Assembly: GCA_947623455.1 (NCBI GenBank)
Contig: OX392538.1
Location: forward strand, 27,155,001-27,219,000
Direction: 5' to 3'
Length of the DNA stretch: 64,000 bases
Source of the DNA: Mimachlamys varia
Taxonomy: Eukaryota; Mollusca; Bivalvia; Pectinida; Pectinidae
Both the position numbers and the translations under genes were made by a program. Positions 10,201-18,000 of the stretch are shown piece after piece. The notes below the pieces were generated by a model, which ran no database searches, had not been told where the DNA came from, and was given only the letters and a program-made list of their open reading frames with translations. How positions within the stretch are numbered: position 1 is the first letter of the stretch; each line of letters opens with the position of its first letter.

Positions 10201-11322
10201 ATAAGGCTATTTAAGGCCCAATATACGTAACTTCAGGGAAATTTTCGTGATTCTGAAAAATTCTGAAAAAAAAATCCAGTTGAAAACCATGCAAAAATTA
10301 GCCTAAAACGAAGTAAACCTGAGCGGTAACTAACAAGAAACTCTGGGGAAAAAATCCAAAGAACTGAAAATAATTCAGGTGGGGCCCACTTCAATAACAA
10401 ACCGAGGATAGAAGACGGTTCGAAATGGACGCGTGTTTACAACAGCGTGTTTCAACTGCTGTTGTATCGGTAACCGCGAAAGAATTCATCTTGAATATTG
10501 CTGATATTAGTTAATCTTAGCTAAATCTATAAATATAATAAGTTATTAGGCTTGATTTTTGCTTCAAGTTTTGTCGAAAGTTACGTGTATTGGGCCTTTA
10601 ATGACGGCATCCCGATGTATGCAATATGAGTACATTTTGCGTGTGTATTTCGCAGGATGTGGTTTGTTCGTGTAAAGTTCTTCGCGAACCGACAGTACGG
10701 ATCTAATACCGACATCATGGTGCGGCCACCCTGAAGTATACTACAAAAGGCCCCGGACAGAACAGCCGAGCCGGTTAAATTAAGGTGACCACAGTCCACT
10801 CCCATAATGCTGAACCTCAAACTGAGAGTAGTAGCTACAATGTACCATTGCTAGAGACTCCGGCACATGGGTACAGAACCCATAGCCTACCTCACGGGGG
10901 CTAATGCTCAACTAAAGGCCAAATGTGAGGTAGTGTCAAGAGAGACACTAGGAAGGGAGTGTTGTTAAGAAAGATATCATAAGATCCTAAATTTAGTCGC
11001 CTCTTACGACCAAGCAATGGGGACAGCGGCAGGTATAATTATTACGCCCTTGCAGCAAGGCAGGTTTGTTCGTGGTTAAAAGTCCTTTCACATGACAGGG
11101 TCATATGAGGACGGTTACAGAGAAGAAACATCGCCCAGAACAAAAAGTATGCAGTAAGGATCGACGCCAGGTAAATAAAAAACGACAAAGTCCCAAATTG
11201 TCGTAAACGCCACGTACACGTACCTGATCGTAAAGTTCACTCCAGGAGTCGTAGAATTGTATTTTGTCCTCCCGGTTATCGACTTTGGCGTACGCCTGTG
11301 AAAACCTCGTCTCTCTGTTCAT
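1295..11322 (-). CDS. METTL27: METTL27-like SAM-dependent methyltransferase, gene 1 (first two exons; runs off the left edge)
   Basis: Exon 1 is 11224..11322 (33 codons from ATG) and exon 2 is 1295..1429 (45 codons). Exon 1 ends ...SWSELYDQ before donor GTACGT. Exon 2 begins after acceptor ...TTTAAAG and ends before donor GTATTC. Both junctions are phase 0. Exon 2 carries SAM-binding motif I, HILDVAAGTGLVGEE, the class I methyltransferase Gly-rich loop. The YDSWSELYDQ segment and this motif match the METTL27 (WBSCR27) family of orphan methyltransferases, whose substrate I cannot infer. Exon sizes and phases match the plus-strand paralogue at 46298..50037, which supports the model. Three further exons are expected left of the window. 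The 9.8-kb intron 1 holds an antisense LINE and several MITEs. Gene-level confidence is good; expression is unknown. Confidence 0.85.
1742..1891. repeat. 150-bp near-perfect fold-back (inverted repeat)
   Basis: Left arm 1742..1804 and right arm 1832..1891 are inverted copies of about 60 bp with a few mismatches. The arms open 'ttaacttgaatctat' and their inner ends read 'gagtgtactct' and 'agagtacactc'. Pairing resumes inside the loop through ATAAAC and GTTTAT around a short 'agcttcgcg' turn. This is the architecture of a fold-back or short MITE-type DNA transposon. Both tips read TTAA, so a TTAA target site is possible but cannot be told apart from arm sequence. It lies in intron 1 of METTL27-like gene 1. 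Confidence 0.85.
1920..2160. repeat. Dispersed-repeat fragment (same family as 40630..41250)
   Basis: Contains 'aggtcaagttctggtgacct', then 'cgcctct' and 'ggcaagtc..ttc.tcaca', which reappear diverged near 40670..40770. It also contains an 'acagaacccat.gcct' block seen near 10875. I read it as a decayed piece of the long repeat family also present at 10598 and 54890. Boundaries are approximate. Confidence 0.5.
2161..3180. other. No recognisable feature
   Basis: About 1 kb of intron 1 of METTL27-like gene 1. I see no coding potential and no clear repeat here. The last 100 bp could belong to the 5' part of the LINE that follows, whose 5' boundary I cannot define. Confidence 0.4.
3350..4000 (+). 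pseudogene. LINE endonuclease domain (N-terminal part of ORF2)
   Basis: The product opens IMSLNVRGLYSYKTKR and continues through VVFLQETH and GGDWNLV, typical of L1-type APE endonucleases. The 'LNVRG', 'QETH' and 'GDWN' blocks hold catalytic or structural residues in that family. Useful homology ends near 3926 at an A8 run. The last ~25 residues of this frame are out of register, and the endonuclease continues in the frame starting at 3858 (RLDYFLVS block). The domain nicks target DNA to prime reverse transcription. Without the frame break it would be fused to the reverse transcriptase. Confidence 0.82.
3858..5954 (+). CDS. LINE reverse transcriptase (698-codon open frame)
   Basis: The real homology begins around codon 25, with the endonuclease C-terminus RLDYFLVSQDI and KTDHSCI. 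A Lys/Glu-rich linker follows. The reverse transcriptase then shows GKSPGSDGFTSEFY, NWRPLTLLNTDYKI, VDFEKAFDS (residues about 438-446) and the catalytic QYADDAFLF with YADD at about residues 539-542. The metal-binding Asp residues of motifs A and C are present. The 'NWRPLTLLNTDYKI' style and the downstream GGLKM block point to the L1/Tx1 group rather than CR1 or RTE. The final ~18 residues are out of frame after a T7 run at 5899..5905. Confidence 0.88.
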   Translation: MIRVWKNLNYVMCGGSTILRKKMYTWRRKNPIKQSRLDYFLVSQDILNIVSSSSITPGYKTDHSCISLSCINKENMRGKGYWKFNASLLNDEKWVDLANQCIRDTIEEYLIDGNFDTLDNIHLRVNDQMMFEIIKMKIRSLAIEYSIKQSKEKKKKEQMITEKIQNIENLMNNLPTNQLYESLEKENRALSNIRKEKTEGIIIRSKVAWHEKGEKSSDFFCNLEKQNYSNKTITELIDENGKQLTDKSEILEEERQFFKTLYTSKMACNDDSPLFNHGKHLNQVEKESCEGLITVVECGKALANMKNGKSPGSDGFTSEFYKFFWKDLKYFVCKSINYAYNHGSLSDFQNQGIITCIPKESKDRRFIQNWRPLTLLNTDYKIASSAIANRSKNVLPSIINDTQKGFMRNRFICENTRLVYDIMHELEEKNMSGLLLLVDFEKAFDSIEWTFIHRSLKSFNFGESLIKWIQILYHNAKSRIINNGYFSSFFDVQRGCRQGDPISPYLFLIGVEILAIQLKKNENIKGVHINNREYLLGQYADDAFLFLDGSSKSLSNTITEFNIFSTVSGLKLNINKCRLIWIGNKKYSEEILCPEHKFDWSAKHFKLLGIEFSLELSEIIELNFKEKLSKIKKLLGMWSKRNLTLLGKITVVKTLALPLITHLLYSLPNPGKKLLSDINSVFLDSYGDTNQTKLNETQ
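5951..7120 (+). pseudogene. LINE ORF2 C-terminal region with zinc knuckle
   Basis: This 389-codon frame starts with ILEYGEGGLKMIHIESF, the conserved block after the thumb of L1/Tx1 reverse transcriptases. It carries a C-terminal CTFCRDSPETIEHLFFDC motif (C-x2-C-x7-H-x4-C, around residues 268-285), the RVT-associated zinc finger. It overlaps the preceding frame by 4 bp. The homology break is upstream, near 5905, so this segment is the displaced 3' third of one ORF, not a separate gene. The stop TGA is at 7118..7120. Confidence 0.85.
8025..8190. repeat. Dispersed repeat, copy 1 (with 37754..37890)
   Basis: From 8060 on it matches the segment near 37766 almost base for base: 'ggcctcctgtgtggggttac', then 'gggatgatcccagggcaccc', then an A10-12 run and 'agctggggaattaaaaca'. 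The other copy lacks about 25 bp between 'agaaatgca' and 'gaggcc'. The near-identity suggests recent mobilisation. I cannot name the family. Confidence 0.8.
8243..8733. mobile_element. Non-autonomous DNA transposon (hAT-like ends) carrying a nested MITE
   Basis: The left tip 'cagcggcgtagct' and right tip 'agccacgcccctg' are imperfect inverted repeats of the 'CAGGGGCGTAGC' kind I associate with hAT-type elements. The direct repeat TCCGG flanks both sides (8238..8242 and 8734..8738), shorter than the usual hAT duplication. A diverged relative lies at 39341..39606, sharing 'ccgaagcgctgggagggg' and 'gggatacgtccacctccc'. Another element, at 8439..8576, is inserted into this one. Confidence 0.7.
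8439..8576. mobile_element. MITE-B copy 1 (138 bp, 7-bp target duplication)
   Basis: The inverted ends match the family terminus 'cacagttgcttgagtttctg'; the left end here is mutated to 'catatttacttgag'. The interior has the family core 'ggccgcggctccatatat'. It is flanked by exact 7-bp direct repeats TGCCAAT (8432..8438 and 8577..8583). The related sequence near 39490 reads 'tgccacttttcag' with no insert, an empty-site comparison that confirms the boundaries. Confidence 0.88.
9150..9380. repeat. Dispersed repeat, inverted partner of 45735..45965
   Basis: Shares 'cgtagtacacgatttgaaat', 'tagaaattttggattcc', 'cctaggaggacgaaac' and 'ggcatactgtatctattac' with the reverse complement of 45735..45965. 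Family not recognised. It lies in intron 1 of METTL27-like gene 1. Confidence 0.8.
9629..9768. mobile_element. MITE-B copy 2
   Basis: About 140 bp with ends 'gttgcttgaatttctgtcag' and 'ctgacagaaactcaatcaac' in inverted orientation. The core 'tatatggagccgcggccc' and 'ggaggctcatttcacaca' is the same family as 8439, 13986 and 44345. The terminal bases are diverged and I could not define a target duplication. Confidence 0.8.
9900..10170 (+). repeat. tRNA-derived SINE
   Basis: A box-like 'tggatagcgca' near 9972 and B box-like 'ggttcgattacc' near 10009 lie about 35 bp apart, the spacing of an internal RNA polymerase III promoter. A body follows with 'gggtttctccgggtaatccg' and 'tttcctcctacag', a segment I recall as very common in bivalve SINEs. 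A second copy of the body is at 13866..13980. The upstream 'attggtttaacgccctattaaa' may belong to an adjoining repeat. The 3' boundary is approximate. Confidence 0.7.
10215..10597 (+). mobile_element. MITE-A copy 1 (piggyBac-like, TTAA-flanked)
   Basis: A 383-bp element with inverted ends 'ggcccaatatacgtaactt' and 'aagttacgtatattgggcc' (this copy has one change), flanked by TTAA at 10211..10214 and 10598..10601. TTAA duplication is the signature of piggyBac-type transposition. It has no coding capacity. It seems to have jumped into the long dispersed repeat that continues at 10598, because the related copy at 54890..55235 has an uninterrupted 'ttaaatgac' at the matching site. Confidence 0.88.
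10598..11045 (+). repeat. Long dispersed repeat (bivalve-type), plus orientation
   Basis: Matches the reverse complement of 54890..55235 in blocks such as 'actcccataatgctga' and 'ggacagaac' / 'acagaacccatagcct'. It ends in 'gtcgcctcttacgacc' near 11000, a terminus I recall from widespread molluscan repeats. It has no coding content. It ends about 180 bp downstream of exon 1 of METTL27-like gene 1. Confidence 0.65.
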
Positions 11323-11408
11323 TGTATACCTACGGAGACACTGCCTGTAATAGAGAGTAAATGAAGAATTGAAGAATACAGGAATGGTAGAAAACGACAA
11401 ACACCTGT

Positions 11409-11454
11409 CGCGTTGTCCATGTCGGGTTGTCCATGCCGCGTTGTGGACAACGCG
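11409..11454. promoter_or_regulatory. GC-rich inverted/direct repeat upstream of METTL27-like gene 1
   Basis: CGCGTTGTCCA (11409..11419) and TGGACAACGCG (11444..11454) are perfect inverted repeats, with a further 'gttgtccatg' copy between them. CGCGTTGT-GG-ACAACGCG (11437..11454) is itself a palindrome. The cluster is about 90-130 bp upstream of the ATG on the minus strand, where a promoter or 5' UTR would be. It could be a dimeric factor site or an RNA hairpin. No TATA box is evident. Function is inferred from position only. Confidence 0.4.
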
Positions 11455-11979
11455 TACAGTTTGGTATCTTCCTAGGATCTGCATGTTTTTACTTGCCTCC
11501 TTGTTTACTTGTCCTTGCGATAGCAGTTCAGTCAAAACGTTCAGTCAAAATATTATGCAACTCAAGGTTGTGCCTTCATCCCTGTTATCATGCCACTCAC
11601 GGAAATACTATGCCAAAGCCACCAAGCACATGTGTACTGTGGTCCCAGCCGGTCATATGATACTGACAACGTACCGTAAATGCTTAAAACAACTTCCATT
11701 TTACTACTTCGGTATGACGTGAACTTGGAACAGAACCAAATACTTTTAATAAAATTAAGCTATTTCAAAGCTAGTCACTAGGGGATATTTCTAGACCTCC
11801 TGGTCCAACTTTGTCTTTTGTCTAATAAACAGCAAGTTTACAGTTAGTGTTGCATGTAACACACGTCCCCTGCCGTTAATTTAATTTTCTAAGTAACATT
11901 GATTCCTTGATAGCAATGAACAGATATGTTATTTTAACAATAATTTCTTAACCGTTTTATGAGGCTGAGCGTGAATGAA

Positions 11980-12365
11980 AATGTGGTGACTTTTAGACCC
12001 AAAACTCAATCCAACTTTTTAATACCCGATAAGGTAACATTTTATAAAGTTACAACCAAATTAATCAATCGTTTCTGAAGTTACCATCAGGAAATTCAAA
12101 TTTGATGAAAAAATATCTATTTTTAGCAACAGTTGACCTGACCCCAAGATCAATACTACTCTGCACATGTTCATATGCTAACATTGTATGAAGTTTCAAC
12201 AACATCCATCAATCCTTTCTAAAGTTATCACATAGAAACAAAACAATTGACGAAAAAATGTCTAGCTTTAGCAACATTGACATTCGGAGTTGACCTTTCG
12301 ACCCTAAACTCAATCCCACACTATATTACCTCAGAAGTTAACATAGTATGACGTTTCACCGTCCT
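11980..12365. repeat. Degenerate ~150-bp tandem repeat (about 2.5 units)
   Basis: Similar blocks recur: 'cccaaaactcaatccaac' near 12000, 'ccccaagatcaatactac' near 12134 and 'ccctaaactcaatcccac' near 12302. Each is followed by 'taacat..tat.aagtttcaac' and 'tttctgaagtta'-type motifs, and 'tttagcaaca' links the units. An old repeat with many substitutions. Confidence 0.6.
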
Positions 12366-12518
12366 TCGTATTCGTAGTTTGTAACTCAGAAATGAGTTTG
12401 ATACGTTATCCTTCAAAGACATTGGGGTTTTGTTTTGTACATGCGCATTAAAGCTCAATTATATCTCTTGGACACAATGGTCGCCTTACAAATTTACTAT
12501 GCATACATTCTTCATTAA

Positions 12519-12913
12519 AGGCCCAATATACGTAACTTTCGACAAAACTTGAAGCGAAAATCAAGCCTAATAACTTTTAATATTTATAGATTTAGTTAAG
12601 ATTAACTGATATAAGCAATATCCAAGATAAATTCCTTCGCGGTTACCGGTACATCAGCAGTTGAAACACGCTATTTGTAAACACGCGTCCATTTCGAACC
12701 GTCTTCTACCTTAATTAAGCTTCGGTTTGTTGTTGAAGTGGGCCCCACCTGAATACTTTTCAATTCTTTGGATTTTTTTGTCAAGAGTTTCTAGTTAGTT
12801 ACCGCTCAGGTTTACTTCGTTTTAGACTTATTTTTGCATGGTTATCAACTGGATTTTTTTTCAGAATTATTCAGGATCACGAAAAATTCCCTGAAGTTAC
12901 GTATATTGGGCCT
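12519..12913 (-). mobile_element. MITE-A copy 2 (piggyBac-like, TTAA-flanked)
   Basis: A 395-bp copy in the opposite orientation to copy 1, with ends 'aggcccaatatacgtaactt' and 'aagttacgtatattgggcct'. TTAA occurs at 12515..12518 and 12914..12917. The interior contains the family blocks 'gggccccacctgaa' and 'acacgcgtccatttcgaacc'. Copies 1 and 2 flank a 1.9-kb segment in inverted orientation. Confidence 0.9.
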
Positions 12914-13865
12914 TTAAACATATTCAACTATATTAAGGCTCAGCTATCTCTTGAATACATGGTTTGGCTCTGTTTTAGGACGTTCGTCATGCACTATTTC
13001 CACAAAAATGAAGTTACGTAAGTTTGATAGTGGGCCATGTAAAAGTTTTAAATGAGCTGTACACGCACGTAACGCGTAGTACGAGGTCAATGACCGATAT
13101 TGTACAGATATGTCTGGGGTATATATATATATATACGCCAACAAACTTATATACTTTCATAATTACAAACCTAGTTAAGTTTTTCTGCATAAATACTGCA
13201 TAGTTGTTTAATTTCACGTAGAGAAAATTCCGCGTTATTCTTATAGGGACTTATTCGCGGGTATACAATATCGCGTTTTTCTTATGTGGACTTATTCGCG
13301 GGTATATGTTCGATGTTTCAAAATCTTGAAGGAACATAACAGTGACAAGCAGTGAATAGTTTTTGTTCTGAAGCGTGAACGACGCCATATTTGAACAAAT
13401 ATCAATATGCCGAGCCTTTTTTCATTGCGTATACGGTAATTTATTCGCAGTCAGAGTTTACTAAGCTCAAGAAGGAAGAGGTGTAAATATAATACGATGA
13501 ACGCAGCAAACTATGAAATACTGTACTTCATGCTTACCTGAAATTAAATATGATCTCATTCACATTATCTACCAATATGGTTGTTCAAATTTAGTTACAG
13601 ATCATTACCATTAGAAAGCAATGCCTAATATATATTTTGTTGTTCAGAGTGGCATAGTTTATAATATAACTACAAATGTAAATGTTCAGATAGTTTAATC
13701 ATAATACATTGTTATCAGAAACAGGAAGAGTAAATATTCAAGTAATGTTTAATGTCATCTATGTATTGTCATGCGTGGTAATATCAAATGATCACAAAAA
13801 TGTCGTACAACACGTTTTTACTGTTGTAAGCATGTCAAACGACAGTTAAAGCCATTTGTTTTTCA

Positions 13866-13980
13866 TCCCATGGAGTCCCTTGCCCGACCGCGTGGGTTTT
13901 CTCCGAGTAATCCGGTTTCCTCCCACTATAAAACCCCTCACGCACTAAAATCCGAGCCAACAACAGTAATTTGTATCAGT
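13866..13980 (+). repeat. SINE body fragment
   Basis: Shares 'ttttctccgagtaatccggt' and 'ttcctcccac' with the SINE at 9900..10170 but lacks a tRNA-like head. The segment ends at the target site of the MITE-B copy that follows. Confidence 0.65.
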
Positions 13981-13985
13981 TGGAT

Positions 13986-14132
13986 TACAGTTGCTTGAGT
14001 GTCTGTCAGTAAATAATTAATATATATATATGTGTGAAATGAGCCTCCCATTACACATTCTATAATGAACCGCGACTCCATTTAATATCATATAAACATT
14101 TTTATATACTAACAGAAACTCAAGCGACTGTG
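13986..14132. mobile_element. MITE-B copy 3 (147 bp, exact 7-bp target duplication)
   Basis: The ends 'tacagttgcttgag' and 'ctcaagcgactgtg' are inverted, and the interior has 'gaaatgagcctcccatta'. GTTGGAT directly flanks both sides (13979..13985 and 14133..14139), a second independent case of a 7-bp duplication for this family. Confidence 0.88.
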
Positions 14133-14769
14133 GTTGGATAAGTTGTTTTCTTTCTTACTGTTGTCAAATAAATACATTGTAAACACTATGATTACAAATC
14201 ACAATATAGATAGACGGATACACATGTATTGTGGTACTTTTAGGACATGCATGATAATATTTTCTGCCTTATTAAGTTGAGCTCTCCACTTCTTATCTCG
14301 AACGCTCTACATAATTTCTCGACCGCTCGACATAATTCCTAGAGCGCGATCGACATTATCAAGGTAGAAAATAATAATTACTATGCTTGTCCTAATTTCT
14401 AAATGTATCACCGTTTATCAGAATAATTACGAGAAAAAAGAAACCGCTTCTTTATTTTTCAAATTATACTATGAAGCAAATGAGAAGCATTGTATTAAAT
14501 TGACATCAGCAAAAAAAAGCCCAGTATAACGATTAAACAGAAAACGACTAAGAGTTCCTTGTTTATTCCATATAAAAATAGAATTAAGTGTACTGATATA
14601 TGTTAAACATTACTTGCCTGTAGATGTGACGTAATCTTGCGTCAATTTCAATGAAGTTTGTGATATGTACATCGTCCTGTCACCTACACCGATTGCTGAA
14701 ATGCTTATCCGCCGCGCCCATGACGCGTTTGGGTAAGGTTAAAAGTACGAGTCACCTTACTAATCTCGG

Positions 14770-14860
14770 CTGGAGGGAAATTCCCTTTGGTGAAGCGGTA
14801 GGGTGTCCGTCTAAAGAGCGAATGATCGGTATTCCGAATCCCTGTGGGACAGATTTGGTT
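14770..14860 (+). repeat. Decayed tRNA-like SINE head
   Basis: 'tggtgaagcggtagggtgtc' resembles an A box with D-arm, and 'ggtattccgaatccc' a damaged B box. The preceding 'agggaaattccc' resembles the tRNA-like copy at 29425..29520. No intact cloverleaf, so not called a tRNA gene. Confidence 0.5.
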
Positions 14861-15053
14861 TTTCATTTCTCTACATCTTACATAAACATTGTATATTAAA
14901 TCAAGATACAGTAAGAATCTCTAAGTTAATTTTACAGAAATGAATATGAAATCAACACCTAAAGTAATCCAACAGAAATTGAAATTTAATTGGTCGAATG
15001 AAAATCTAAATCACAAATAAGAACTTGAAAAGTAAAATGTGAAGAAAGAACAC

Positions 15054-18000
15054 AGGTAGAGATGTTTAATGTAGGTAGAGGTGTTTCATGCATAGGTAAA
15101 GGGGTTTCATGTATAAGGAGAAGGGTTTCATGTATAGGTAGAGGGGTTTCTTGTAAGGGAGAGGGGTTTCATGTATAGGTTGAGGGGTTTCATGCATAGG
15201 TAGAGGGGTTTTATGTATAGGTAGAGGCGTTTCATGTATAGGTAGAAGGGTTTCATGTATAGGTAGAGGGGTTCTATGTATAGGTAGAAGGGTTTTATGT
15301 ATAGAAATTGGTTATATAAAAGAAGAGGTTTATATATATATAGATGGATTAAATATAGGTAGAGAGATTATATATAGGTAGAGGGGCTATATATAGGTAG
15401 AAGGTTATATATAGGTAGAGGGGTTTTATATAGGTAGAGGGGTAATACATATGTAGAGGGTTTATATATAGGTAGAGGGGTAATACATATTTAGAGGGTT
15501 TATATATAGGTAGAGGCTTATATATAGGTAGAGGGTTATATATAGGTAGAGGGTTATATAAAGGTAGAGGGTTATATATAGGTAGAGTGGTTTTATATAG
15601 GTAGAGGGGTTTTATATAGGTAGAGGGCTTATATATAGGTAGAGGGGTTTTATATAGGTAGAGGGGCTATATATAGGTAGAAGGTTATATATAGGTAGAG
15701 GGGTTTTATATAGGTAAAGGGGTAATACATATGTAGAGGGTTTATATATAGGTAGAGGGTTTATATATAGGTAGAGGGTTATATATAGGTAGAGGGCTAT
15801 ATATAGGTAGAGGGTTATATAAAGGTAGAGGGGTTATATATAGGTAGATGGGTTATATAAAGGTAGAGGGTTATATATAGGTCGAGGGTTTTATATAGGT
15901 AGAGGGGTAATACATATGTAGAGGGTTTATATATAGGTAGAGGGTTATATATAGGTAGAGGGTTATATATAGGTAGAGGGGTTATATATAGGTAGAGGGG
16001 TAATACATATGTAGAGGGTTTATAAATAGGTAGAGGGTAATATATAGGTAGAGGGTAATATAAAGGTAAAGGGTTATATATAGGTAGAGGGATTTTATAT
16101 AGGTAGAGGGGTTTTATATAGGTAGAGGGGTTATATATAGGTAGATGATTTATATATAGGAAGAGGGTTATATATAGATATAGGGTTATATATAGATAGA
16201 GGGTTATATATAGGTCGAGGGTTATATATATGGTAGAGAGTTATATATAGGTAAAGGGAATATAAGTAGTTAAAGGGGTTACATGTAGTAGAGAGGTTTT
16301 TATAGGTAGAGGGGTTTTATATAGGTAGAGGGGTTATATATAGGTAGAGGGTTATATATATGTAGATGGGTTATATATAGGTAGAGGGTTTATATATAGG
16401 AAGGGGGTTATATATAGGTAGAGGGGTTTTGTATAGGAAGAGGGTTATATGTAGGTAGAGGGTTTATATATAGGTTGAGGGGTTTTATGTAAGTAAGCAG
16501 TCTTATATAGTTAGAGGGGTTATATAAAGGTAGAGGGTTTATATATAGGTAGAGGGGTTATATATAGGTAGAGGGGTAATATATAGGTAGAGGGTTTATA
16601 TATAGGTAGAGGTTTATATATAGGTAGATGGTAATATATAGGTAGAGGGATTATATATAGGTAAAGGGTTATATATATGTAGAGGGGTTTTATATAGGTA
16701 GAGGGTTATATATAGGTAGATGGGTTATATACAGGTAGAGGGGTTATATATAGGTAGATGGGCTATATATAGGTAGAAGGTTATATATAGGTATAGGGGT
16801 TTTATATAGGTAGAGGGGTTATATATTGATAGAGGGGTTTTATATAGGTAGAGGATTTATATCGGAAGAGGGTTATATATAGGTAAAGAGTTATATGTAG
16901 GTAGAGGGTTTATATATAGGTTGAGGGGTTTTATATAGGTAGAGTGTTATATATAGGTAGAGGGATTATATAAACGTAGATGGCCTATATATAGGTAGAG
17001 GGGTTATATATAGGTAGAGGGTTATATATAGGTAAAGGGGTTATATATAGGTAGAGGGGTTATATATAGGTAAAGGGTTATATATAGGTAGAGCGGTTTT
17101 ATATAGGTAGCGGGTTATATATAGGTAGATGGGTTATATATAGGTAGATGGGTTGTATATAGGTAGAGGGGTTATATATAGGTAGAGGGTTTATATATAG
17201 GTAGAGGGGCTATATATAGGTAGATGGGTAATACGTATGTAGAGGGTGTATATATAGGTAGAGGGTGTATATATAGGTAGAGGGTTATATATAGGTAGAG
17301 GGGTTTTATATATGTAGAGGGGTTTTATATAGGTAGAGGGGTTTTATATAGGTAGAGGGGTTATATATAGGTAGAGAGGTTATATAAAGGTAGAGGGGTT
17401 ATATAAAGGTAAAGGGTTTATATAAAGGTAGAGGGGTTATATATAGGTAGAGGGGTTATATATAGGTAGAGGGGTTGTATATAGGTAGAGGGTTTATATA
17501 TAGGTAGAGGGGTTTTATATAGGTAGAGGGGTTTTATATAGGTAGAGGGGTTATATATAGGTAGAGGGGTTTTATATAGGTAGAGGGGTTTTATATAGGT
17601 AGAGGGGTTATATATAGGTAGAGGGGTTTTATATAGGTAGAGGGGCTATATATAGGTAGAAGGTTATATATAGGTAGAGGGGTTTTATATAGGTAAAGGG
17701 GTAATACATATGTAGAGGGTTTATATATAGGTAGAGGGTTTATATATAGGTAGAGGGTTATATAAAGGTAGAGGGGTTATATATAGGTAGATGGGTTATA
17801 TAAAGGTAGAGGGTTATATATAGGTAGAGGGTTATATATAGGTCGAGGGGTAATACATATGTAGAGGGTTTATATATAGGTAGAGGGTTATATATAGGTA
17901 GAGGGTTATATATAGGTAGAGGGGTTATATATAGGTAGAGGGGTAATACATATGTAGAGGGTTTATATATAGGTAGAGGGTTATATATATGTAGAGGGCT

